From the NCBI RefSeq assembly GCF_002288925.2, contig NW_022098049.1, positions 1,654,808-1,718,807 on the forward strand: a stretch of 64,000 bases of DNA, given 5' to 3'. The translations under genes were made by a program, and so were the position numbers. Under the pieces are notes generated by a model that was given only the letters and a program-made list of their open reading frames with translations, was not told the DNA's origin and made no database searches. Below are positions 53,001-62,285 of the stretch, in pieces (position 1 is the stretch's first letter; each line of letters opens with the position of its first letter). The DNA comes from Delphinapterus leucas. Lineage: Eukaryota; Chordata; Mammalia; Artiodactyla; Monodontidae.

Positions 53001-53226
53001 AGAGGCAGCATGACATAATGGTCCTTTGCCACATTACCTGGTTTCAAATCCTGCTCTATTCACACTAGCTGTGTGACTTTGGGCAAGTTACCTGACCTCT
53101 CTGTGCCTCTGTTTCCTCAGCTGTAAATTGGGGGTAGAAATAGTCCCTACCTCAAGGGGTTCTTTGAAGGGTTATAGGAGTTTGTATATGTAAGGCTCTT
53201 AGAACAGTGCCTGGCACTTAGAAAGG
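53001..53226 (+). mobile_element. MIR, full length (first of a tandem pair)
   Basis: 'acctggtttcaaatcctgct', 'gctgtgtgactttgggcaag', 'ttacctgacctctctgtgcc' and 'gaacagtgcctggcacttag' span the consensus. Confidence 0.95.
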
Positions 53227-53229
53227 GCA

Positions 53230-53482
53230 ATGTTAGAAAGCCCAGTGGTAAAGGGTGGACCTTGGAGTCAGGAGACTTGGGCTGAAATCCCAGCTCTGAC
53301 TCTTCTGAGCTTGAGCAAGTAGAGTAATCTATTTGAGCCTCAAGTTCTCCATCCGTGAGATGGGACAGTCACAGTACTTGCCTCACAGGATGATGGTACC
53401 GATTAAACAAGATGCTCCATGAACTGTCCATCCCAGTCTGGCACATAATAGGCACTGAATAATCTTTCAGTTGTCATTTTTT
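53230..53482 (+). mobile_element. MIR, full length (second of a tandem pair)
   Basis: 'accttggagtcaggagactt', 'gggctgaaatcccagctctg', 'gatgggacagtcacagtact' and 'ctggcacataataggcactg' in order. It starts within a few bases of the end of the first MIR; sequence divergence between the two argues for separate insertions. Confidence 0.93.
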
Positions 53483-53512
53483 ATTATTTGAATTATTGAT
53501 ATTATAAATGGA

Positions 53513-53536
53513 TTTTTTTTTTTTTTTTTTTTTTTT
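53513..53536 (-). repeat. T24 run, orphan poly-A tail on the minus strand
   Basis: Twenty-four T, followed by unique sequence starting 'gccaaccaaactcataagac' that belongs to no SINE or LINE family I recognise. It may mark the 3' end of an antisense retrocopy. Confidence 0.6.
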
Positions 53537-54055
53537 GCCAACCAAACTCATAAGACACCAAAGACCAATAAGTGAAAAATAAGACTGCCAAGGGCCCAGA
53601 CAATTGCATCATTGGGTCACTTCCCCAACTCTGTAGGGAAGTGAAGATGGGAAGCTGGCTTCCCAAGGCCACCTGAGTACGTACAGAATCCACTCAGGGG
53701 AGGTGGTTCTGGAATTCACATATGCACGGCCTCCACCTGGGCATCTACCACCACAATAGGGCTGCCCTGCCTCCAGCCCCCCTGGGCTTTCCCCGGGCCA
53801 GGACATTCTTCCTAGTTGGGTGACTGCTTCTCCTAGCTCTCTTCTAAACTTATTCTTTATTTAGATGTATTAATAACTTCAATTATTAGTCCAGACACTC
53901 CAAATTCTTCTTACTCTCCAGCTTCTGTCTTATCTGCATTTAAGATAACTTCGCCCAGAGCTGATCTTATCTGCTTGATGCTGGGTTTTTATTTAATTCT
54001 CAGAATTCTGCCATCAGATTCACACTGACAAGCAAGGGCTTTTAGTCACTGTTTC
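53537..54055. other. Unassigned sequence beside the T24 run
   Basis: If the T24 run is a retrocopy tail, the copied RNA would extend rightward from 53537 on the minus strand. Two short minus-strand frames here (63 and 65 codons) match nothing known to me. Confidence 0.35.
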
Positions 54056-54057
54056 CA

Positions 54058-54210
54058 AAAAAGTATTTATCAGATGCTTATGGTTGGCCAAGAGATAAAG
54101 AAGGATCAAGCATAACCCAGCCCTTTCATGAATTTAAAGTCCAAATAATGAAGTAAACGGCACACCTTCAGTAATTATTAATGTCTAATATAAGTGCCAA
54201 GTCCTGGGAT
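54058..54210 (-). mobile_element. Degenerate L2 fragment
   Basis: 'gtatttatcagatgcttatg' and 'atgaatttaaagtccaaata' loosely match the reverse L2 end. Confidence 0.45.
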
Positions 54211-54634
54211 GGACTTCGGTTTCAGCTGGAAGGTCTTATGGAAGAAAACGGGCATTGAGAAATGGGTCCTGTGTGCAAGCATGGAGTGACAAGGGCAGAC
54301 ACACCGGGCAGAAGATAAGCTCCTGCACACAAGTGAAGGGGACTCTGGGCAAGAACGAAGACAGAGACCAGAACTGTACAGAGTGTCCTTTGGCAGGCTG
54401 ATGAGTTTGGAGTCTGGTCTGTAGACAGCAGAGATGTAGACAAGACTTTGGAAAGGGAAATAGCATGTTGCTCTGGTGTGTCCTGACGTGAGCTTTCCTC
54501 CCTCTCCTCCTTATCTTCATCATCATCTTCATGGAAGCTAAGAAGATAAAGCTGGTGTCGTACGTTGGGTGGATAGAAATGTCCAAGGATACGAGTGGTA
54601 AATATAATGTTTCATTGGGCCTGGGAAGAGAGGG
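54211..54634. other. Unassigned sequence
   Basis: Contains a short TCATCATC run (about 54515-54530). No gene is recognised. Confidence 0.4.
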
Positions 54635-55635
54635 GAATGGAAATCGCTAATGTTTGTCGATGGACCGCTACCTCTGGGAAGATGGAGTAGACACACTTCT
54701 CTCTATTCCTCCTACTAAATACAACTGAAAACTCTGGATATTATGTGCAAAACAAATGTAAGAAGACTCTGGGAGGTGGAAAGAAGAAACAGATTATCTA
54801 GGGGCCTCATAACCCAAGGAATGACATGGTGGTGGGTTCCCTGGGGTTTTCTTTTGGTTTGTTTGTTTTTGTTTTGTTTGTTTTGCCTCATATATCCAAG
54901 ACTCGGAGCTCAGAAATGCCAATGGGCACAGATCCAAAAACAAACAAACAAAAAAAGCCTGCTCTCTCTGTAGCCAAAGGACCAGGAAAGGGTAGCCTAG
55001 GAAGCTGAACACTTCTAGAGAATAATCACAGTCTTGATCCAAACACCACAGAAAAAACTGTGGCTCAGCCTCCATCTCACAAGCAAAGGCCAAATGGGGA
55101 GCCTCAACTTCCACCCTAGCAGGTTATAACAAGGCACCCCAGCTGCCCAGGGTGGTATCAGAGAAGGCCAGGTACAAAGGTAACCTGGCCACACCCACCT
55201 CCTTGATGTCAGTGAAGGCCACCTGGGAGCAGTAAGGAGACACTCCTTGCCCTTCCCAGCTGGGGACCTCAGTGGAAACCTTGTGGAGAGCTGGAGCTCC
55301 CATCCCTGCTCGGTAATGAGGAAACTCCCTGCTCACATGTCAATGAAGACCAAGTGGAGAGCCTAGACTTCCACTTGGCATTAATGAGGTGGTACTCCCT
55401 TCCCCTAATCCAGCTAAAACAGAAGATTTCATGAGAGATGCAAACCCTTATAGCATAATACCCAAACGTCCACATTTCCATTTTTGAACAAAATCGCTCA
55501 TACCAAGAACCAAGAAGATCTCAAACTAAATGAAAAAAGACAATAGATGCCAACACCAAGATGACACAGATGTTGCAATTCTCCAACAAAGATTTTAAAG
55601 CAGCCATCATAAAAATGCTTCAAAAAGCAAGTAGG

Positions 55636-55832
55636 GGGCTTCCCTGGTGGCACAGTGGTTGAGAGTCCACCTGCTGATGCAGGGGACATGGGTTCGTGCC
55701 CCGGTCCGGGAAGATCCCACATGCCACAGAGCGGCTGGGCCCGTGAGCCATGGCCGCTGAGCCTGCGTGTCCGAAGCCTGTGCTCCGCAACGGGAGAGGC
55801 CACAACAGTGAGAGGCCCGCATCCCGCAAAAA
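55636..55832 (+). mobile_element. CHR SINE (cetacean type) nested in L1, perfect 14-bp duplication
   Basis: 'gggcttccctggtggcacag', 'gcccgtgagccatggccgct' and 'gagaggcccgcatcccgc' plus an A-run. The target duplication aaaaagcaagtagg is perfect (55622-55635 and 55833-55846). With high similarity to the family's common form, it is among the youngest insertions in the window. Confidence 0.97.
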
Positions 55833-55959
55833 AAAAAGCAAGTAGGAATAAGACACAAATGAAAAAAAAAAATAGAAAGTTTCAACAAAGAAATAGAAGT
55901 CAAAAAAAACTACATGGAAATTTTAGGGCTGAAAAATACAATTACTGAAATTTAAAACT

Positions 55960-56602
55960 CACTGGATGAGCTCAATAACAGAATGGAAGGGACAGACGAA
56001 AGAATCAGTGAACTTGAAAATAGGACAATATAAATTACCCAGTCTGAACAACAAAGAGAAAACAGACTGGCGTGGGGGGGCGGCGGGGAGAATGAACAGA
56101 ACCTCAGGGAGCTATAGGACTGTAACAGTCGTCGTAATAGTCATGTCATCAGAGTCCTGGACAGAGAGGAGAAAGACAGTGGGGCTGAAAAACTACTCAA
56201 GTAAATATGGCTTCAACCTTCCCAAATTTGGCAAAAGACATAAGCCTACAGATTCAAGACGCTGAGCAAATCCCAAATATTATAAATCTAAAGCCATCCA
56301 CACCAAGACACATCATACTCAAACGTCTGAAAACTAAAGACAAACTCTTGAAATTGTTGAGTGAGAAATGACCTTTCATTTATAAAACAACATGAATGAG
56401 AGTGGATTTCTCATCAGAAGCCACGGAGGCCAAAGGGAAGAGGCACAGCATTTTTAAAAGAACTGTCAACCGAGAATCCTAGATCCAGCAAAAAATATCC
56501 TTCAGGGATGAAAGGGAAATCAAGACATTCTCAGAAGGAAAACTACGAATTTATTGCCAGCACACCTGCCCTGAAAGAACAGCTCATGGAAGTTCTTTAG
56601 GT
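55960..56602 (+). pseudogene. L1 ORF1 C-terminal relic
   Basis: The RNA-binding C-terminal part of L1 ORF1p is still visible in pieces. 'DFSSEATEAKGKRHSIF' (56402-56454) matches the conserved 'DFS-ET-EAR' block of old L1 ORF1, and 'ctgccctgaaagaacagctc' to a TAG near 56600 is the end. Frame shifts and stops separate the pieces, for example just after 'CQPRILDPAKNILQG'-like sequence. No protein could be made. Confidence 0.8.
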
Positions 56603-56870
56603 AGAAAGGAAATGATACAAGAAGGGATCTTGGAATATCAGGAAGGAAGAAAGAACACAAGACTCTCTTCTGCTTTGCTGCCCATCTTGAAGGAAAAGGA
56701 CAAGGAAAAGCAAAGCAGAGTCTGAGAGTTCTGAAAAAGGAACACAGTCTGAATCTCAAGGATACTATGAAATGGAAGAGAGGAGTGACTCAGTTTCTGC
56801 CCAGGGCAGAGAAGCGGCCTGGGGACCTATGAGGGGACACAGTCTGCAGTGACAGGCTCAACTTCTTGTT

Positions 56871-57248
56871 GTTTGAACTAGTGTAATAACATGATTTGAG
56901 GTACAGCAGAAATGTTAGGCTGTGTAGCTTCCTCCCTTCTTTATATTAGGCTGGAGTTCTACAGCTTCTCTTAAAAACCTAAACCACAACCTTCATTACT
57001 TTATACCACTGTGTAGTTTCCTGCAAAAGCTCAGCTGCAGTTAGGGAATGAGTCTGAAAATTTGGAAAAGTAATATCAGTTCAAAAATGACCTGTCGAAA
57101 CCCAGTTTCAATATTGGCTTAGGTAGCTATCACCCGTGGGCCATGAATGTAACCAGTTTTCATAATGGTCGGGAGACTGAGGCATAGTTAGCTCCAACTC
57201 TTTGAAATGAGCAGTTGCAATAGGAATTGAATGGAAGCCATCGGTTAA
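56871..57248. other. Unassigned AT-rich sequence
   Basis: No gene or repeat is recognised. Confidence 0.4.
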
Positions 57249-57249
57249 A

Positions 57250-57722
57250 TAAAGCTAGATAAGGAAGCTAAAAATTTAGCTAATGTTTATTGAGAGCTTA
57301 CAGCTCAGGAATCTGTTACATTTACAATTATGTTTGGTACAGAATTCATGAGCAATTGAAGACAACTGGAGAGTCTAGCAGTAGGGGAGCGGTTTATGCT
57401 ACCTTCAGGCAATGAAATCCGGCCGGGGGATAAGGAATACTCTTTACGTGTGGATGGGGACTGATAACTGGTGATACGGAGTGAGTGAATAACACAAGTT
57501 GCTGAATAATGTGTCTAGTGCAATCCCTTTTGTGAAACATAATGTCCACGTCTGGGTGTGTTTGTGCATGGGAAAAGGATAGACATCAAACTGTTAAAAG
57601 CAGTTACTTCTGGGGAGTGGAAATAGAGAAGCAGAGGTGGGGGAGCATTTTCCTCTGAATACTCCTGTATTGTTTAGATTTTCAGAAAAATCAGACAATG
57701 CTTGTGAAATTAAAAAAAATTA
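57250..57722 (+). mobile_element. Probable eroded LINE 3' end
   Basis: 'gacatcaaactgttaaaagc', 'agttacttctggggagtgga' and 'actcctgtattgtttagatt' followed by 'gtgaaattaaaaaaaatt' have the form of an old LINE tail. The family is uncertain. Confidence 0.4.
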
Positions 57723-57767
57723 AAATGGTTTTAACTAAAGGGGACAGAGCATGAAGGCTTCCCCCAT

Positions 57768-58062
57768 CCCAGGGGTCTATCATCAACTTGCTTAAACCCT
57801 TCTCAGCCTCAGTTTCCTCAAAATGGGAAACCTCCCAGGAGTGTTGGAAAAATGCAACACGTGCGGCTACGTGGCCAACACCCAACTAGCAGGAAGTCGG
57901 TCCTGCCCCGGCCTCTTTGTTTGGGTGCCCAGAGCCGCCGAGTCAGGTCAGAGGATGTTTTCTCGGAATGACACCCACCTCATAATGGTGTTGTGAGGAT
58001 TAAATGAAATCAAAGCTATATAAAGTGCCTGGATCTTAAGTACTCAGAAGAGGTACCTGTGT
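57768..58062 (+). mobile_element. MIR, split
   Basis: 'cagcctcagtttcctcaaaa' (core) and, 110 bases on, 'acccacctcataatggtgtt', 'gtgaggattaaatgaaatca' and 'aaagtgcctggatcttaagt' (3' half). The middle is unassigned. Confidence 0.65.
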
Positions 58063-58648
58063 TAGTGCCTTTACACCACCGTCCCCAGCATAGATCCCAG
58101 TGAAAGGCACGTGACAAGCACCACCGAAGTGTGGGGTAGTTTTTCTTTCTAATCCAAACGAAACTAATTCTAATGCCTGTTGCTGCATTTCTCAAATATA
58201 CGTGATCTCCAGACAGTTAAGGGGTTCTCCCTGGGTAACATAGCATGATGGGAGGACAGATGGTAAAAGGCAGAAGACCTCTCTCCATACTTGCCCTGCG
58301 ACCTTATAACGCCTTTCACAGATGGCGCAGGTTCTATGTGGGTGAAGTTGGATGGCAGTCTTATCCCCTTGATGCTGCAGGGCTGTTGTGAACACAAATG
58401 AGAGAGGAGTGTTATATAAACTTTAAAGCCTTGTCCACATGGAACACTCTCGTTATCACCGTCTTCCCTTTCATTTGACCTAAAACTGTAAGAAGTATCT
58501 GTTTCCCACACCTAACCAGTCCTGGCTGCAGGTCCCTGTTAGTAAGTCATGACCGCTAGTGTTTTTGCAATTGAATAGAAAACAGTAGAAGGTATTAGAA
58601 TACACCCAACATAGTGAGGGTGAGCAGTATTTTGTTCACTTTGTGGGG
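58063..58648. other. Mostly unassigned, weak MIR traces
   Basis: 58255-58430 has faint MIR-like order ('gggctgttgtgaacacaaat'). A 113-codon minus-strand frame (58170-58511) is not recognised. Confidence 0.35.
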
Positions 58649-58649
58649 T

Positions 58650-58840
58650 TTGTTTTTTTGTTTGAATTATACAAGTTACAGGTCACAGTATAGTGATCCA
58701 CAGTTTTAAAGGTTATACTCCATTTATAGTTCTTATAAAATATTCGCTATATTCTTGTACAGTGTATCCTTGTCGCTTATTTTGTACCTAATAGTTTGTA
58801 GCTCTAATCCCTTCCTCCTATATTTGTCCGCTTCGTTTTT
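58650..58840 (-). mobile_element. L1 3' UTR fragment, antisense
   Basis: 'acaggtcacagtatagtgat', 'gctatattcttgtacagtgt' and 'acctaatagtttgtagctct' match the inverted UTR of an old L1. Confidence 0.7.
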
Positions 58841-58853
58841 ATGTGCAAGTCTA

Positions 58854-58854
<1 letters not shown>

Positions 58855-58889
<35 letters not shown>
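58855..58889 (+). repeat. (CA)n microsatellite
   Basis: About seventeen CA units. Makes the His-Thr start of a spurious 215-codon frame. Confidence 0.95.
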
Positions 58890-58891
<2 letters not shown>

Positions 58892-59375
58892 ACTGCCATG
58901 TGGAATGTATTTCTTACTGTGAGGCTGGCTCAAAATGTCCAAAAACCAAACCAGTGGGTCAGCCCCTTGCGGTCACCTGTAGGACTGCTCAGTCAGCTCT
59001 CCACCAGCTTTAGAGTGTCACCTTCCCCAGAGGATGAAGGGGCTTTGCCCAGACGAGGGGTGGGCAGTGTGGGTGGGGTGCGGGTGGATAGAGTGGGAGG
59101 GGCCCGCAGGCCAGCCTCGCAGTCTCCTCAGCCCCCCCATCCCTTGCATCATCCCCCCACCTCCAGGCTTCACCCCGCACCCCTCCCGCTTCCTCTCCTC
59201 CCCTCCCCACGCTCTTGCCACACAAAGGGCTTCTCCGTGAAGAGACCCAAGTGTTTCCTCCAACCCTCTCCTCCTCTGGCTTCGTGGGGTACAGGGGCCA
59301 GGGCGGGAACAGGCCGCCGCCCAGCAGAGCCGGAAGAAGTGGAGAGAAAGGAGAATGTCATTGGGACTGTTTCAC
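58890..59375. other. GC-rich unique sequence
   Basis: G-rich on the left (59057-59097), C-rich afterwards. No gene is recognised despite several open frames. Confidence 0.4.
59057..59084 (+). other. Potential G-quadruplex
   Basis: G-tracts of 4, 3, 3, 4 and 3 with loops of 1, 6, 1 and 3 bases. Confidence 0.55.
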
Positions 59376-59645
59376 TGAACAAGTACTTATCGAGCATCTC
59401 CTGTGCGCTAAGCCCTGGGGACACTGCGGTAATCAAGACAGATCCCACCCTCCGGGAGCACACGGGCTGGTTGGGGGACAGACCTTAGACACACGATCAT
59501 CAATGTAACATTGCAGACGGAAGGAAAAATGGAGCTCCGAGCCCATGTGATGGAGACCTAACCTCATCTTAAAAGGATCAGGTGGGCTTCTCTGCAGAAG
59601 GTACTTTCCAGCTGGTTCCCGAAAGAGGGAGGGGTTACCGGTGAA
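59376..59645 (-). mobile_element. L2 3' region
   Basis: 'gtacttatcgagcatctcct', 'aagccctggggacactgcgg', 'ctccgggagcacacgggctg' and 'tgggcttctctgcagaaggt' follow the reverse L2 order. Confidence 0.75.
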
Positions 59646-60372
59646 GTTTGGGGAGGCTGGAGGGTGGCAGTGAGCCGCCTTCCTGGAGAAGAGAATGGCT
59701 CCCCCGAGGGCTCGGAGGCCTGGAAAGGACAGATGCTTGGGGGACACTGCGCACCAGGGCCCCTGGCCGGGGCTCTTGGGGCCCCAGTGTGAACAAGAGT
59801 GGGAGTGGGACGCAGAGCTCCAGGCATCTGGGGGCCTGGAAGTTCCCTTTCATGTTTTCTGCAAAACGGATTCGTAAGGATGGCGGCGTGGCTTCTCGCA
59901 CTCGTAGCCTTGACCCTCACGCAGCTGTTTTGAAAACACTGTGCCTTTTCAGCAGCGCGTGCTGCTAGCTGGCGTCCGCCCTGACCGGCAGTGACAGACA
60001 CAGTCTGGGAGAGGCTGTCAGAGGCCTCTCCAGACAGACAGCAAATACAGTCTGATGTGTTCACCAGCCCCCTGCTGGCCGGGGTGCTCGCACGGGGCAG
60101 CCTCTAACGGCCTGACACCCGGCTTCATGCGGGCTGCTCTGTGTGACAGCGTGGCCGTGGACGCTGGGCTCTAAGAACGGATGAGTGGCGGGAGGGAGGT
60201 GGGTGGCTAAGAAATAGCATTCCCAGTGGGAGGGACCCCCCTATGGAGCCGAGTCAGTGGCGCTGAACCACACATCCAGGGACCAACCTTTAATCGGCAC
60301 CACTGTGTGCCCAGACCTGCCAACGGCCTCCAGTGCCCCGTCTCCTAGTCAGCAGCCCGTCGCAGGAGGCAA
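59646..60372. other. GC-rich unique sequence
   Basis: Moderately CpG-rich at 59860-60160. The 166-codon minus-strand frame (59564-60064) starts in unique sequence and ends in the L2 and is discounted. It contains the hairpin AGCAGC-GCGT-GCTGCT (about 59950-59970). Confidence 0.4.
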
Positions 60373-60374
<2 letters not shown>

Positions 60375-60408
<34 letters not shown>

Positions 60409-60731
60409 ATTGGCTGTGTTGGGTCTTCGTTGCTGCACACGGGCCTTCTCTAGCTGTGGCGAGCGGGGGCTACTCTTCATTGCAGGGCGCGGGCTTCTCA
60501 TTGCGGTGGCCTCTCTTGTTGTGGAGCACAGGCTCTAGGCACGCGGGCTCAGTAGTTGTGGCACAAGGGCTCAGTAGTTGTGGCTCGGGGGCTCTAGAGC
60601 GCAGGCTCAGTAGTTGTGGCGCACGGGCTTAGTTGCTCTGCAGCATGTGGGATCTTCCCGGACCAGGGCTCAAACCCACGTCCCCTGCGTTGGCAGGCAG
60701 ATTCTTAACCACTGCGCCACCAGGGAAGCCC
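60375..60731 (-). mobile_element. CHR SINE, long form, antisense, with T30 tail
   Basis: T30 (60375-60404), 'ggctgtgttgggtcttcgtt', repeated 'ctcagtagttgtgg' units and the inverted head 'ccactgcgccaccagggaag'. Flanks near 60361 (cgcaggaggcaatc) and 60731 (cgcaagagacattc) agree in 11 of 14 bases, a plausible eroded duplication. The uninterrupted T30 suggests either youth or tail re-expansion. Confidence 0.93.
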
Positions 60732-60741
60732 GCAAGAGACA

Positions 60742-60925
60742 TTCTTATCTCCGCTTGGCAGACGCAGAAACTGAGGCTTAAAGAACCTAAGGGGCTTGCC
60801 CAAGGCCACGTGTTCATTCATTAGCAAATATGAAAACATCAACCATGTGCCAGGTCCTCAGAAGACAGTGAAAGAAAGGGGTCTTTGCCCTCGTCAACCT
60901 TAGTCTAGTGGGAGCCAAGAAGTAA
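60742..60925 (-). mobile_element. MIR fragment followed by L2 fragment
   Basis: 60742-60818: 'ggcagacgcagaaactgagg', 'cttgcccaaggccacg' (MIR, reverse). 60830-60925: 'caaccatgtgccaggtcctc', 'gtcaaccttagtctagtggg' (L2, reverse). Confidence 0.7.
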
Positions 60926-60930
60926 TGTAA

Positions 60931-61422
60931 ATATACCAGCCTTACTGAGAAAATTCACATACCATGTCACTCACCCACTGAAGGGTACCATCCAGCAGGT
61001 TTTATTATAGTCCAGAGTTGTGCAACCCTCAACACAATTGTCCAGCATCTTCCATCACCCCACAAAGAAACCCCATGCCATCTGCAGTCGCTTCCCAATT
61101 CCCTCCCTCCCCCAGGCCTTCAGCCCCCTAGGCTCTTGGCAGCTACGAATCTGCTTTCCATCGCTATAGATTTGCCTATCCTGGACATTTCATACAAATG
61201 GAGTCATACAGTATGTGGTCTTTTGTGACTGGTTTATTTCACTTAGAATCATGTTTTCAGGGCCTGTTCTTGTAGCATGTATCACCCCTTCATGCCTTCT
61301 TTTGCCAAGTAAGACCCCGTCGTAGGGATAGACTGTATTTTGCTTATCAGGCATCGGTTGACGGACCTTTCCACTTTTGATTATTATGAATAGTGCTGCT
61401 GTGAACATTCACGTACAAATGT
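60931..61422 (-). mobile_element. Old L1M 3' region, antisense
   Basis: 'gagaaaattcacataccatg', 'gagttgtgcaaccctcaaca', 'atttgcctatcctggacatt', 'tcatacagtatgtggtcttt' and 'tgaatagtgctgctgtgaac' follow the inverted L1M tail and ORF2 end. It is clearly more diverged than the 49855 copy. Confidence 0.88.
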
Positions 61423-61980
61423 TTGCACAGCAGAAACCTAGATTGGAACCCAGTTCTGCCCATCTCCAAAGCCTAACTACTGTATTCCCCGGTAGCCTCC
61501 GTGCCCCGCCCCCCCCCACACAAAGATCATGCCTTTAGGAGCCTGTCTGCCTTGGAGCTAGGTGTGTTTTGAGGGAAAGAATTCATCCTCAGGTACCATG
61601 GCCTTAGCTGAGCCCGGAAGACCTATCGGCACGTGTTAGACTCCCAGGAATCAGGCAGCTGAGGAAGTTCTCCAGCAGTTGTGTTTTTCTCATCCTGCCC
61701 CTCATGACGGGAACAGGCAGAGAGCAAAGGCTGAGGTGCTGTGTCCTGAGCAAGCCTGAGCTCAGGGGATTGAGGGGACTAACTGAGAAGTCGGGTCAGC
61801 ATCCACAGTGGAGCCTGAACGTGGTGGCCCTTCTGGCTTGCACTTGCTCACGGACCACAGAGCACGTGCTTAAAGTCACTCGTGGCTCTTTCCTGAGCCA
61901 GTCACCTCCTTACCTGGTTCACTCTTACGACAAAAGAAAGGTTTTGACACCATCAACGATTGATAGAAAGGAAGGATAGG
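61423..61980. other. Unassigned sequence
   Basis: Short C run at 61509-61517. No gene or repeat is recognised. Confidence 0.4.
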
Positions 61981-61984
61981 TGCA

Positions 61985-62285
61985 TAGAGCCCAGCAAGTG
62001 CCACCAAGTCCATGGGTGAATCCATCCTCTATAACTGTGGCCTTAGTGAGCTCACCTGGCTCCTGGGGCAAGCCTTTCCTAATCTCCACCCCGCACCCCC
62101 CCCACTCTATCCTCTATGGTCCTTTCTGTTTCCCATTCACAGAACTTATCTACTGTTACATCTCTGCCTGTCCTCTTATCTGCCACCTCCTTGAACCCAG
62201 GGAGAAAAGATTGCTTGTTGTCACAGTCAAAGCACTTAACACAGTCCTTGATGCCTTGGAGGTGCTCAGGGAAGGCTGTGGAAGG
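61985..62285 (+). mobile_element. L2 3' region
   Basis: 'gggcaagcctttcctaatct', 'tctctgcctgtcctcttatc' and 'acacagtccttgatgccttg' with 'gaggtgctcagggaagg' resemble the L2 3' end. Confidence 0.6.

Larger units (their letters stand above)
54635..56870 (+). mobile_element. Old L1 / HAL1-like element: 5' region plus ORF1, no ORF2 seen
   Basis: Starts 'ggaaatcgctaatgtttgtc' with 'tgggaagatggagtagacac', typical of an old L1 5' leader. It continues through a leader-like region with 'gatttcatgagagatgcaaa' and an ORF1-like region. Recognisable ORF1 ends at about 56602, and sequence after about 56870 no longer looks like L1. A young CHR SINE interrupts it at 55636-55832. The lack of ORF2 fits HAL1, an ORF1-only LINE, or an L1 that lost its 3' half. 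Confidence 0.75.

Noticed and set aside
58841..59488. 215-codon plus-strand open frame starting in His-Thr repeats
   Set aside because: It starts in the CA microsatellite, passes a C-rich tract and ends in an L2 fragment.
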